64,000 bases of DNA, from positions 496,001-560,000 of the forward strand of contig NZ_JACHBS010000001.1 in NCBI RefSeq assembly GCF_014200395.1, given 5' to 3'. The notes beneath the pieces are model-generated. The model was not told the DNA's origin. It saw only the letters and a list, made by a program, of their open reading frames with translations, and made no database searches. This DNA is from Microcella frigidaquae. Its GTDB lineage: Bacteria; Actinomycetota; Actinomycetes; Actinomycetales; Microbacteriaceae. Below, in pieces: positions 49,500 to 58,530 of this stretch. Within the stretch, counting starts at the first letter, position 1. Every line of letters begins with the position of its first letter. Position numbers and translations under genes: made by a program.

Positions 49500-50069
49500 T
49501 CAGATGCTCTGGACCGCAGGGCTGTACTTGACGAAGAGGGCCATATCCACACCATCACCTTCATTAAGCAAGATCTCGATTCTGGAGTCACTGCTCCGAA
49601 AGACGGCATGCCAGGTCATGTGCCCCAGGCCTACTGCGAGACCCCAGCTCTCCGGGTCATCCTCGAAGAGGTCGTTGCTCCAAATCTGCTTCTCCTGACC
49701 CTCTCCGAATTGTGCTTCGCAAGCGACCTTGATTCTCTGAAACAACTCGACGTTCGCATCTTCATCCGGCAACTCGTCGACGAGGAGCAATTCGCCCTTC
49801 TCGAGTGTGTTCTTGAAGAACGAGTACCTCGCCAACCAACGCTGTCCGAAGAATCGGACTTCGAAGTGGAGCTCGTCAGACCCGGAGTCTGCGGTCAAGG
49901 GCTCGCGGACTTCTCGCCTTTGGACTTCATCCTTCGACACCCCCCACGGGACGCTTCGGAAGAGCGACGGGACACTCGGGGTAGCGACCCGTGATTCGTC
50001 TTCCCAGACCCATTCGCCGGTGGGAAAGAGAACGACTTGCCGACCGTCCTCCGTTGTCGCCCTCATCAT
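49500..50069 (-). CDS. Hypothetical protein downstream of hsdR
   Basis: 189 aa from the ATG at 50069 (AAGGAGAT upstream). Opens with TTEDGRQVVLFPTGEWVWED, a short beta motif seen in many unassigned proteins, then a mixed alpha/beta body with SVPWGVSKDEVQRRE and a repeated aromatic pattern. No membrane segment or catalytic motif. The sequence is visibly poorer in GC than the housekeeping genes, pointing to acquisition with the defence island. No family recognised. Confidence 0.75.
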   Translation of the reverse strand: MMRATTEDGRQVVLFPTGEWVWEDESRVATPSVPSLFRSVPWGVSKDEVQRREVREPLTADSGSDELHFEVRFFGQRWLARYSFFKNTLEKGELLLVDELPDEDANVELFQRIKVACEAQFGEGQEKQIWSNDLFEDDPESWGLAVGLGHMTWHAVFRSSDSRIEILLNEGDGVDMALFVKYSPAVQSI

Positions 50070-50124
50070 GGGATCTCCTTTCTGAACTTCTCGCCGATCT
50101 TGCCCGCTACCCGGGACATGACGT

Positions 50125-53100
50125 TCACGCAACCTCCGCCGTCTGGCGCACACGGCGCAGCACCACGATCAACTCTGCGACCTGCTCTTCGCTGAACAGG
50201 GCCTGCGGGCCCGTCGGCGCGAGGCCGGTGAAGGGGTCTTCGAAGAGCAGCCCCGGCTCGACGATGCCCCGCATGGTGAGCTGCGACACCAGCAGGTCGA
50301 GGAACGCCAGCTGATTGGCGGTGAAGGTCTCGCCGGCGATGAAGTCGGCCAACGCATCCTGAGCAGCGGAGCGATCGAGGCCGAGCAAAGAGCGCACGAA
50401 GAGACCGAGGCCGTCGGCCTCAGTGGTGGCGAGCGCCAGCTCGCCCTCGGTGAACTCGCCACTCTCGCGCATGATCGCGTCGAGCTGCTCGATGTCGAGC
50501 GCCGTCAGCTGCTTACCGTGCCGAACCTTGTACAGCACCGCGTCGTCGGCGTGCGCGCGCAGAAAGGCGAGGGCCTTCGAGCGGAAGCGCTCACGATCGA
50601 CCCCGGGGTTCGTGGGCACGACCGTCACATCAGAGACCGGGCCGAGGGTGTCTTCGAAGTCGGTGTAGATGAGCGGCCTCTCGCGAGCGTCGATCAGGCG
50701 CACGAGGTCGCGCAGACGCACGCGCATCTGCTCGAGCATCGGCACCGTCACATCGACCCACCAGTCGATAGTGGCGACGCGGTCGATGAACTCGAGCTGC
50801 GAGGCGATGGCGGGGATCGTCTTCTGATGGGCCAATGCGTCCGCGATCCCCCGTACCCCGTTGCCCACCGCCGTGAGCGACGCCGCGTCACGGTTGAGCA
50901 CCGCCAGCTGCGCCCGCAGCGCGAGCAGGTCGAAACGCTTGGCCGCCTCGTCGGTGTCGTCGGCGTCCGCCGCCGACGGCAACGCCCCGAGTTCGGCCGC
51001 TACCGCGTACTGATCGTCATCGAGCGCCAGCCATGACTCCCCCGCGGCGAAGTGCTCGACCCTCCGGCGGTGCGGCCGCACGAGCACGTTGTCGAGCGAC
51101 ATTCCCGCAACACGATCGTGCAACCGCGCCGCAACGAGCTCGCGCAGAGCGGCGAGCTCGGGGTCGGGGTGAGCCCCTCCGCCGGACGCCTGGTCGATCG
51201 TGCGCATCAGCTCGACCCGCGCCGACACGAGCCGCTCGGTCAGCGAGGCCGTGCGGCTGGAACGGTCGGGCGGCAGCTGCTGGTTGAAGTACTCGATGTT
51301 CTGGCAGACGTCGAAGATCACGAAGTCTTTCTTGTCGTCACCAGGGCCGTAGAGCTCGGGCCGCAGCCGCGTGCCCCGCCCGACCATCTGCCAGTACTTC
51401 GTCTTCGAGTGCACCTCTTTGAAGAAGACGAGGTTCACGACGTCGGGCACGTCGATGCCGGTGTCGAGCATGTCCACCGACACCGCGATCTGCGGCAGGC
51501 GGTCGGTGGTCGAGAAGTCGTCGATCAGGCTCTGCGCGTAAGTGACCTGGTGGGTGATGATGCGCGCGAAGTGCCCGGCGTAGTGCGGGTAGTTGGCGTC
51601 GAAACGCTCGACGATGAACTGCGCGTGCCGCTGACTCTTCGCGAAGATGATCGTCTTGCCGAGCAGGTCACCGCCGTTCACGCGTCGACCCTCGGTCATG
51701 AGCACCTCGAGCACCTTGTCGACGGTGTCGGCGTTGAAGAGCCAGTTGTTCACGGCGGTCGCGTCGACCTCGTCGGGCACGTCGCCATCCGCCCAGTCGA
51801 GCAGATCCCACTGCTCCTTCTCGTCATCCGAGAGGTCGTCGTAGCGGATGCCCTGCCGCACGAACGACGTCGCCACCGCCTTGCCGACCGGGGGCACGAG
51901 GTATCCGTCGGCGATCGCGTCGGTGAGGTCGTACGAGTCGGTCGGCACCCCGTCTTCGAGCCCGAAAAGGCTGTACGTGTTGTGGTCGACCTCGTCTTTC
52001 GGTGTGGCGGTCAGGCCGACGATGTGGGCGTCGAAGTACTCGAAGATCGCGCCGTACTTTTGGTACACCGAGCGGTGCGCCTCGTCGATGACGATGAGGT
52101 CGAAGTGGTTGGGGCCAAACCTCCGAACGCCCTCGACGACCTCGTTCATCAGACCCATCATCGTCGGGTAGGTCGAGACCATCACCCGGCCGTCGACACC
52201 CTTCTCGGTGACCAGGTTGACGGGGCTCGACGCGGGCAGGTGCTGCTTGAAGGCTGCGGTCGCCTGGTTGACGAGCGCCACCCGGTCGGCAAGGAAGAGC
52301 ACACGCTTGACCCACCCGGCCCGCATCAGCAGGTCAGTGAGCGCGATCACGGTGCGGGTCTTGCCCGACCCGGTGGCCATCACGAGCAGAGCGCGCCTCT
52401 GCTGCTGCTCGAACACCTCGCCCACTCGGCGAATCGCCCGCTGCTGGTATGGCCGCTCGACGATGCGATCATCGATCGGGATGCTCGCGAGCGGCTGCCG
52501 CGTGCTGCGCCGCTGCACGGCGAGGGCGAGCTGGTCGCGCGTCGCGAACCCCTGCACCGGGCGGGGCGGGTAGAGGGTGTCGTCCCAGAGCCAGTGCTCG
52601 TATCCGTTGGTGTAGTAGATGATCGGCCGCTGTCCGTACCTGCGCTCGAGCGCGTCGGCGTAGAGCTTCGCCTGCTGCTGCCCGACCTGCGGGTCTTTAC
52701 GCGTGCGCTTGGCTTCGACCACGGCGAGGGGCATCCCGTCGGCTCCCCACAGCACGTAGTCGACGAACCCGACCCCGCCGGGCGAGGAGTTGGGCATGCC
52801 CGACACCTCGAACTCGCGGTCGCGCGGGTCGCCGAGCGGCCATCCCGCCTCCGCCAGCAGGAGGTCGATGAAGGCATCGCGCGTCGCTGCTTCGTCGTAG
52901 TCGTGCGTGTCGACCAGAGCAGCAGCGGCCTGCTTGGCGGCGGCGACCTCTGCCCGCGCCTGCTCGAGCGCGGCGGCAAGCGCGGCATTGTCGGCGCGGG
53001 CGGCTTCGAGCGCCGCATCCTGCGCCGCCAGCTGCTCGGTGAGAGCCTGCAGCTCGGCGCGGGTCTTGGCGGCGATGCCGGGTTGCGGTCGCGGAATGAG

Positions 53101-53520
53101 CGCGGCATCGAACGCTCGGCCGGCCGCGGGGCGCTGCGCCACGTCAGCGGCGTACTGAGTGGCGAACCAGAACAGCACGTGGAAGAGTTCGCGCACGACG
53201 GGCACACTCTGCGCCTCGGTATAGCCACCCGAGCGATGCACGGCCTCGTTGCCGCGCCGCCGAATGATCTGCATCTTGGTCACAACGACCGGCGGTACGA
53301 GGCGGGTGAAGGTCGGCTCGTGCAGGCGGGCGCTGAGGTCGCGCTGATAGGGCTCGCGCAACGCGGTGTCGTACTCGTACATCCACTCGACGAGCAACTC
53401 GAGCGCGCGGCGCGCGTAGAACGACGAAGTGCGGGGGTCGCGAGCGGCATAGCCTTCCGCGCGCCGCGCCTCGGCCGCGATCGGCGCGAAACGCTCGCTC
53501 AGGAATTCGAAGTTGCTCAC
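50125..53520 (-). CDS. hsdR: Type I restriction enzyme subunit R (HsdR)
   Basis: 1131 aa. N-terminal DUF4145-like helical domain ([20 protein letters not shown]), a coiled coil near 160-210, a nuclease domain with the [10 protein letters not shown]...[10 protein letters not shown] pattern, a SF2 motor ([59 protein letters not shown]), and a C-terminal helical domain for M/S contact. Translocates and cuts unmethylated DNA. It lies about 3.9 kb from hsdS, with five genes between hsdS and hsdR. Confidence 0.94.
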   Translation of the reverse strand: MSNFEFLSERFAPIAAEARRAEGYAARDPRTSSFYARRALELLVEWMYEYDTALREPYQRDLSARLHEPTFTRLVPPVVVTKMQIIRRRGNEAVHRSGGYTEAQSVPVVRELFHVLFWFATQYAADVAQRPAAGRAFDAALIPRPQPGIAAKTRAELQALTEQLAAQDAALEAARADNAALAAALEQARAEVAAAKQAAAALVDTHDYDEAATRDAFIDLLLAEAGWPLGDPRDREFEVSGMPNSSPGGVGFVDYVLWGADGMPLAVVEAKRTRKDPQVGQQQAKLYADALERRYGQRPIIYYTNGYEHWLWDDTLYPPRPVQGFATRDQLALAVQRRSTRQPLASIPIDDRIVERPYQQRAIRRVGEVFEQQQRRALLVMATGSGKTRTVIALTDLLMRAGWVKRVLFLADRVALVNQATAAFKQHLPASSPVNLVTEKGVDGRVMVSTYPTMMGLMNEVVEGVRRFGPNHFDLIVIDEAHRSVYQKYGAIFEYFDAHIVGLTATPKDEVDHNTYSLFGLEDGVPTDSYDLTDAIADGYLVPPVGKAVATSFVRQGIRYDDLSDDEKEQWDLLDWADGDVPDEVDATAVNNWLFNADTVDKVLEVLMTEGRRVNGGDLLGKTIIFAKSQRHAQFIVERFDANYPHYAGHFARIITHQVTYAQSLIDDFSTTDRLPQIAVSVDMLDTGIDVPDVVNLVFFKEVHSKTKYWQMVGRGTRLRPELYGPGDDKKDFVIFDVCQNIEYFNQQLPPDRSSRTASLTERLVSARVELMRTIDQASGGGAHPDPELAALRELVAARLHDRVAGMSLDNVLVRPHRRRVEHFAAGESWLALDDDQYAVAAELGALPSAADADDTDEAAKRFDLLALRAQLAVLNRDAASLTAVGNGVRGIADALAHQKTIPAIASQLEFIDRVATIDWWVDVTVPMLEQMRVRLRDLVRLIDARERPLIYTDFEDTLGPVSDVTVVPTNPGVDRERFRSKALAFLRAHADDAVLYKVRHGKQLTALDIEQLDAIMRESGEFTEGELALATTEADGLGLFVRSLLGLDRSAAQDALADFIAGETFTANQLAFLDLLVSQLTMRGIVEPGLLFEDPFTGLAPTGPQALFSEEQVAELIVVLRRVRQTAEVA

Positions 53521-53731
53521 CCGGCCGTGCCCTTCATGGTCTGGTCGCCAGCCTAGGGCCGAGAGGTGACGAGCGGTCGGATTCCGCCCCGAATAGGGGC
53601 CATTGCCGAGCGAATGTCAGTGGTCTCCGCTGTGCTGGCGTACTGGCCACCTTCCGGCCGGTCGCACGCCGTCGCCGACGGTGGGCGCAGAACCCTCCGC
53701 TGAGCCGGAGCACCCCGAGGGAGATCACCCC

Positions 53732-54760
53732 ATGTCTGACACCCCCACCACCCCTGAGCCGCAGCCTGAGGCGCAGCCGCAGCCGCAGCCGCAGCCGCAG
53801 CCGTCGACCAGCACGCCGCCGCCCGCGCCTGAGCCCGCGGAGAGTGCCGTCGCGGCTGCGGCGGCCGCCACCACGCCGAAGCCGCGCTCGGCCCTCGCCC
53901 TGTGGTCGATGATCGCGGGCATCGTCGCCATGGTCGGCGCGATCATCCCGGGCCTGAGCTTCGTGGCCTGGATACCCGCTCTCGCCGCGATCGTGCTGGG
54001 CATCATCGCGCTGGTCAAGAAGACCCCGCGGCGCGGGCAGGCCCTGACCGGCGTCATTCTCGGCCCGGTCGCCTGGCTCGTGGCCATCATCGTCAGCATC
54101 GGATTCATCGCCGGCATCGGCAGCCGAGTGGACGATGTGGCCGCCGACGCGCCGGAGATCGTCGATGAGGAGCCGGCGCCGAGCGAGGCTGCCCCTGAGC
54201 CGGAGCCCGAGCCGGAGGTCGTCGAGCCTGCCCCCGACGTGGTCTACTCGGGGTCGGGCGACACGATTCTGCAGATCGAGCTGCCCGCTGGTCCCGACTC
54301 GATCGGCATCGCGACGATGACGCACAGTGGCAGAGCGAACTTCGCCGTGTGGTCGCTCGATGCCAATCTCGAGCAGACCGACCTGCTCGTGAACGAGATC
54401 GGCAGCTACAGCGGCACCGTTCCCTTCAACCAGACGACGGGCGAGCAAATCACCGCGTTCGAGATCACGGCGGATGGGCCGTGGACGGTGACGCTGCGCG
54501 ACGTGCTGTCGGTCCGCGAGGCCCCGCAGGGTGCGAGCACTACGGGGCAGGGCGACGATGTGCTCGTGTATCGCGGCGACGCAACCGTCGCCGACATCTC
54601 GCACACGGGCAGCAGCAACTTCGCAGTCTGGTCATTCGGCGACCGCAGCGACCTGCTGGTCAATGAGATCGGCACCTACAGCGGTCAGGTGCGCTGGCAG
54701 GCGGGCGCTGCGCTGATTCAGGTGTCGGCAGACGGCGCCTGGACGATCGCGCTGCAGTAG
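53732..54760 (+). CDS. DUF4190-like membrane protein with two extracellular repeat domains
   Basis: 342 aa, SD GAGGGAG. N-terminal Pro/Gln-rich segment, two membrane helices (LWSMIAGIVAMVGAIIPGLS and GVILGPVAWLVAIIVSIGFI), an acidic Glu/Pro linker, then two ~75-residue beta modules. Each has the core (H)SG..NFAVWS...DLLVNEIG.YSG and ends in ADG.WT..L. It is the only plus-strand gene inside the defence island, between hsdR and the Abi gene. The modules occur in other actinobacterial surface proteins; the ligand is unknown. Confidence 0.8.
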   Translation: MSDTPTTPEPQPEAQPQPQPQPQPSTSTPPPAPEPAESAVAAAAAATTPKPRSALALWSMIAGIVAMVGAIIPGLSFVAWIPALAAIVLGIIALVKKTPRRGQALTGVILGPVAWLVAIIVSIGFIAGIGSRVDDVAADAPEIVDEEPAPSEAAPEPEPEPEVVEPAPDVVYSGSGDTILQIELPAGPDSIGIATMTHSGRANFAVWSLDANLEQTDLLVNEIGSYSGTVPFNQTTGEQITAFEITADGPWTVTLRDVLSVREAPQGASTTGQGDDVLVYRGDATVADISHTGSSNFAVWSFGDRSDLLVNEIGTYSGQVRWQAGAALIQVSADGAWTIALQ

Positions 54761-54868
54761 CGCCGGCCAACCCGGGTGCGGGCGAGCTTCGGCTCGTCCG
54801 CACCCGAGCGCGACGTGACTTCGCCGCCATCCTCGTTTCATGGAGCACGGGTCCAATGTCGATGGCGT

Positions 54869-55522
54869 TCAGACAACTGGCCTCTTGGCCAAGACCGTCG
54901 GGATCCGAGTGACCGAGGCCGCCCACTCGCGCACCTCAGGCTCGATCCAATTCAGCACTCGAAACATCGTGAGCATGTCGCTTTCGAGATCTCGGCGATA
55001 GACCGATTCGTGATGCGCCACCCTGTTGCGCAACTCGTTCAAGGATTCGAGAGCCGCAAAGGCGGTCTGTCGACTCTGAGGCTGCAGATTCGGAAATGCA
55101 TGTCGCAGGTGCGGAGTCCACAGGGTGGCCTCGTAGCGCCGGGCCAAGAGGAACCTCCAGAAACTGAAGTTCAACTCGGCGATCACTCTGCCGGGCGACT
55201 CCGGTCTTCTGAGTTCACGAACTCGCCGCCTCGCCTTGGCGATGTCGTCATGGGCCTGAGCAGACAACACCGACAGGGGGTCGTCGTACCAGTACCCCGC
55301 GAGTGAGCCGTGATGGGCCGTGAGTTCGGCGCTCAACGCGTTGCGCACGGAGACTTCAACGATGCTTAAGGATTCGAAGCACGCACCCGAAACCTGCACG
55401 TTCCACTCGTAGAGCCGAATCGCTTGAGTGAGATCGTTGCGACACGCGCGAAGGTAGGGGCCCAATCGCTCTGACGAAAGGACGCCCTCAATCTTGGCCA
55501 TGTCAGCATGTCTGGCGGGCAT
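54869..55522 (-). CDS. Abi-like HEPN-domain protein
   Basis: 217 aa. Helical, matching the Abi_2 (abortive infection) pattern: AIRLYEWNVQVSGACFESLS, VEVSVRNALSAELTAHHGSL, FSFWRFLLARRYEATLWTP and LNELRNRVAHHESVYRRDLE, where R-N-R-V-A-H-H is the HEPN RNase motif. Such proteins act as phage-triggered growth arrest factors; that role is inferred. GAGGA precedes the ATG at 55522. The sequence is AT-richer than the neighbours. Confidence 0.8.
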   Translation of the reverse strand: MPARHADMAKIEGVLSSERLGPYLRACRNDLTQAIRLYEWNVQVSGACFESLSIVEVSVRNALSAELTAHHGSLAGYWYDDPLSVLSAQAHDDIAKARRRVRELRRPESPGRVIAELNFSFWRFLLARRYEATLWTPHLRHAFPNLQPQSRQTAFAALESLNELRNRVAHHESVYRRDLESDMLTMFRVLNWIEPEVREWAASVTRIPTVLAKRPVV

Positions 55523-55553
55523 TCAAGTCCTCGTGATACGGTAGTCATCGAAG

Positions 55554-55590
55554 ACCCCGGAAGGCCTCTGCGAAAGCACGTCTCCGGGGT
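55554..55590. other. Hairpin between vapC and the Abi-like gene
   Basis: ACCCCGGA/TCCGGGGT, 8-bp arms with a ~21-nt loop in the 163-bp gap. Could terminate vapBC transcription. No gene is visible in the gap. Confidence 0.4.
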
Positions 55591-55685
55591 TACTGCTTTC
55601 TGCACGGTAGTTCTTCACGCCACAGGTCAGTGGCCACTGCCCACATGGCCGGGCGGAAGCCCCAGTCGACCTTGACCACGTTTGC

Positions 55686-56081
55686 TCAGGTGGGCAGCAC
55701 CGACTCCACGTCGGTAAGGGCGAAGTTGTCGCCCACGTAGAGCAGCGGCTCGCCCGCGAGCTTCGCCGTGGCGTACGCCATGCAGTCGCCGTAGTTGAGC
55801 TTCGCGGCGTGTCGGCCCCGGCCGTATCGCGCCCACGCGGCCACCGCGGCGTGCGCGTGGGCGGCCGTGAAGTCTGTCGTCGTGACGCGAAAGCGGTCGA
55901 GAACCTCGGCCACGATTCGCTCAGGGTGAGCAAGACCGCGCCCTCCGAGCACGAGCCCCGCCTCGACGCGGTTCGGCGCAGAGATGGCCCGAGAGTGCGC
56001 GCCGAGCAGGACATCTCGCACGCGCGTCGCCTCCGGCTCGTCAGTGATCAGCGCTATCAAGGCGGAGGTGTCGACGATCAC
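55686..56081 (-). CDS. vapC: VapC family PIN-domain toxin
   Basis: 131 aa. All four acidic PIN residues are visible: Asp4 (VDTSALIAL), Glu40 (RVEAGLVLG), Asp99 (NYGDCMAYA) and Asp118 (VGDNFALTD). VapC toxins cut tRNA or rRNA. The start overlaps the vapB stop by 4 bp (ATGA), the standard antitoxin-toxin layout. Confidence 0.93.
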   Translation of the reverse strand: MIVDTSALIALITDEPEATRVRDVLLGAHSRAISAPNRVEAGLVLGGRGLAHPERIVAEVLDRFRVTTTDFTAAHAHAAVAAWARYGRGRHAAKLNYGDCMAYATAKLAGEPLLYVGDNFALTDVESVLPT

Positions 56082-56356
56082 GACGCGAACATCTCGTCAT
56101 GACCGAGCAGCATGTCTTCCTCTTCACGCGTGAGCGGTCGGAGGTTACGCGTCTTCGGCCAGATGTTCTCTTCGAGCCATGCAGTGGTCTCGGCGATCTC
56201 CGCCTGCAGGTCGTCGTCGCGCTGAGCGTCGAGCTCAGCGAGCCGCTGGCGCGCGAGCTCACGAATGGCGCCAGTCTTAGTGGTGCCGAGCTGACGCGCG
56301 AGTTCGGTGACGAGTGCAACCGTCTCGTCGTCTTTGATGTTCAAGCCCACGGGCAT
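56078..56356 (-). CDS. vapB: VapB family antitoxin
   Basis: 92 aa from the ATG at 56356 (GAAAGG upstream). PSK/VapB-type ribbon-helix-helix start (MPVGLNIKDDETVALVTELA) followed by GTTKTGAIRELARQRLAEL; the C-terminal part, LEENIWPKTRNLRPLTREEE, would thread into VapC. It binds its own promoter, where TTCTACC/GGTAGAA arms lie. Confidence 0.9.
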   Translation of the reverse strand: MPVGLNIKDDETVALVTELARQLGTTKTGAIRELARQRLAELDAQRDDDLQAEIAETTAWLEENIWPKTRNLRPLTREEEDMLLGHDEMFAS

Positions 56357-56358
56357 GA

Positions 56359-56386
56359 TTCTACCTTTCGACAGTGAAGGGTAGAA
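56359..56386 (-). promoter_or_regulatory. Inverted repeat in the vapBC promoter
   Basis: TTCTACC (56359-56365) and GGTAGAA (56380-56386), perfect 7-bp arms with a 14-nt spacer, immediately upstream of the vapB start. Probable VapB autoregulatory operator. Confidence 0.6.
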
Positions 56387-56446
56387 AGTAGTGAGTGACG
56401 AGCGTGGGCGATGCCACCACGGAAGATTTGTGGACGGCAACGACAG

Positions 56447-57379
56447 TCAGTCGAAGTAGTCCTCATCGACCTCGACCACGTCGTAGGTCTTCTTCACCTG
56501 CACACCAACGCGGTACTGAATCATGAGCTCGGCCAAGCGCGGGCCGTCGATCAGCACGATGCGCTGCGGGATGCTGTCGGCGTAGTCGCGCGCGCCCTGG
56601 CTGAAGCGGCTGGTGGTGACGAAGACACCCTGGGTGGCTCCGCGCCCGGCGAGGGCGCCGATGAAGCCCTGCAATTCGGGGCGCTGCACCGCGTTGTCGG
56701 CCGCGTAGCGCTTGGCTTGCACGTAGATCTGGCTGAGGCCCAGGGCATCCTGATCGATGACGCCGTCGACTCCCCCGTCGCCCGAGCGGCCGATGCGCTG
56801 GCCGCGCTGCTCCGCCCCGCCGTAGCCCATCGCGTTGAGCAGGTCGACGACCACCTGCTCGAAGAAGTCAGGATGCTGCTCTTGCAGCCGCCGAATCAGC
56901 TCGGCCGCGGCGTCAGCCTCGAAGCTCTGGATGCCCGCCTCGATCAGCTCGGTCGGGTCGTCACTCTCGTCGAACTCGCGCGCCACGAGGGTCGCGGTGC
57001 GCGTCGACGGCCGGCGGGTCGGCTCGTACTCGTTCCAGACGGGCAGCGACTTCACGTCGGCGTCGGTGATGATTCCGGGATGCGCGGCCAGGAATTCGCG
57101 GCCGAAATCCGTGATGACATTCACCCCACGCGCAGGCTTGTCGACAGCCTTGGCACGGTAGAGCGCCGAGAGCGCCCAGCCGACGCGATTGAGCGCGCGC
57201 GAGTCGCCGTCGCCGAGCTTCTCAGCCCGCTGCTCAGGAGTGAGTCCGACGTGATCGCACACAGCCTCCTTGAGGGCTCGCGACGGCCACTGCCGCCCGT
57301 CCGACATCACCTCGAGCACCGGCTTCAGGAAGGCATGCCAGGTCGGGATGGTACTCACGGCGGTGTCGTTCTCGTTCAC
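56447..57379 (-). CDS. Mrr-family restriction endonuclease
   Basis: 310 aa. N-terminal Mrr_N winged helix (WHAFLKPVLEVMSDGRQWPS, VGWALSALYRAKAVDKPARG) and a C-terminal PD-(D/E)XK-like domain with GDGGVDGVIDQ and IYVQAKRY (D...QxK). Mrr enzymes cut modified DNA. The GTG start overlaps the hsdS stop (GTGA), so it is translated as part of the hsdM-hsdS operon, in which it may target DNA modified by foreign methylases. Confidence 0.9.
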   Translation of the reverse strand: MNENDTAVSTIPTWHAFLKPVLEVMSDGRQWPSRALKEAVCDHVGLTPEQRAEKLGDGDSRALNRVGWALSALYRAKAVDKPARGVNVITDFGREFLAAHPGIITDADVKSLPVWNEYEPTRRPSTRTATLVAREFDESDDPTELIEAGIQSFEADAAAELIRRLQEQHPDFFEQVVVDLLNAMGYGGAEQRGQRIGRSGDGGVDGVIDQDALGLSQIYVQAKRYAADNAVQRPELQGFIGALAGRGATQGVFVTTSRFSQGARDYADSIPQRIVLIDGPRLAELMIQYRVGVQVKKTYDVVEVDEDYFD

Positions 57380-58530
57380 AATTCCCCTCGGATTGCGCGG
57401 GCTTGTAGGGAGTCGGTCAACAGTTGCACCTGCCTCAGAGAAGCGACAGCCCGGAGGCGTGCCTCCTCCGCATCACGTGCCAAACGACCGAACTCTCGTT
57501 GCTCCTCAATCGGCGGAAGAGCAAGCTCTATCGACTCGACAACTGTCTTACTCAACTCCTTGAACGTTGCGCCGACGCCTCGCCTCTCGAGCGTCGCGCG
57601 GTTCGCTCGCAACCACCAGTAGAGATAGGTCGAGTCGACGATCTCGGCGTCAGGAATCAGACTCTTGAACCCTTGGTTCGTGGCCATCGGAACCCCCACG
57701 ATGCCAACGAGTCCAATCGGCGCGCGTGAGCTCAAGAGAACTGCACCAGGGGGCAGAAGCCGGTTACCGATCGATCTCAGGCCTTGATCGCTGATTGTCC
57801 GAGCCGTCTTCGAGATGACCAGATCGGCATTCTTCGAAAGATCTGCCGGGGTGATCCATGGGATGTCTCCATCCCACAGTTCGGCGACACCGGACTTCGG
57901 CGTGGACCCACCAACCACCTCAGCGATGTCAGAAAGCCGCACCCGAGCCAATGATGCTGACGCCTGCGTGGCTCGGAATGCAGACCGCACCATGTCCTCG
58001 AGAAGCACAACACGACTTTCTGCAAGGCGCCGCAAGGTCTGCGCCTCGTCGAGGATGGAGGCGATTCGGCGTTGCTCGGGCAGAGGTGGAAGGAGGATGA
58101 CGACTCGCGAGACGATGGCCTTCGAAATCTCCTTGAAGGTCGCCCCGACCCCAAGTCGCTGCAGTGCGGCCTTGTTCGAAACGAGCCACCAAAAGAGGTA
58201 CTTCTCGTCTAGACGGCTTCTATCTGGAATGAAGCTCTTGAAGCCCTGGTTAGTCGCCATGGGCACCGTATTGATGGCGACATGCCCGATTGGTGCGCGC
58301 GAACTCAAGAGCACTGAATTAGCCGGCAACACCTTGGCCGCGCAGCTTCGAAGCCCCTCCGTGGTCAACCTCCGAGGTGTCTCCGAGATGTACACACCCT
58401 TCAGATTGGTCAGATCTGCAGGTGTCACCCACGGGACGTCACCACCCCAGAACTCCGGCTCGCCAGTCTTCGGGGTAGCACCACCTACGACTTCACAGAC
58501 GTCCTCGAGTGCGACACGCTCCCAGCTCAA
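57376..58530 (-). CDS. hsdS: Type I restriction specificity subunit HsdS with two similar recognition domains
   Basis: 384 aa from a TTG that overlaps the hsdM stop (TTGA). Two target recognition domains, each ~180 aa with a helical spacer: EVVGGATPKTGEPEFWGGDV and EVVGGSTPKSGVAELWDGDI; both then carry PWVTPADL/PWITPADL, LLSSRAPIG and PMATNQGFKS. The two halves are close copies, so both halves of the bipartite target should be alike. Lower GC than its neighbours. Confidence 0.93.
   Translation of the reverse strand: MSWERVALEDVCEVVGGATPKTGEPEFWGGDVPWVTPADLTNLKGVYISETPRRLTTEGLRSCAAKVLPANSVLLSSRAPIGHVAINTVPMATNQGFKSFIPDRSRLDEKYLFWWLVSNKAALQRLGVGATFKEISKAIVSRVVILLPPLPEQRRIASILDEAQTLRRLAESRVVLLEDMVRSAFRATQASASLARVRLSDIAEVVGGSTPKSGVAELWDGDIPWITPADLSKNADLVISKTARTISDQGLRSIGNRLLPPGAVLLSSRAPIGLVGIVGVPMATNQGFKSLIPDAEIVDSTYLYWWLRANRATLERRGVGATFKELSKTVVESIELALPPIEEQREFGRLARDAEEARLRAVASLRQVQLLTDSLQARAIRGEL

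Noticed and set aside
51052..53556. 834-codon open frame on the plus strand opposite hsdR
   Set aside because: Antisense shadow of HsdR, whose motifs are complete on the minus strand.
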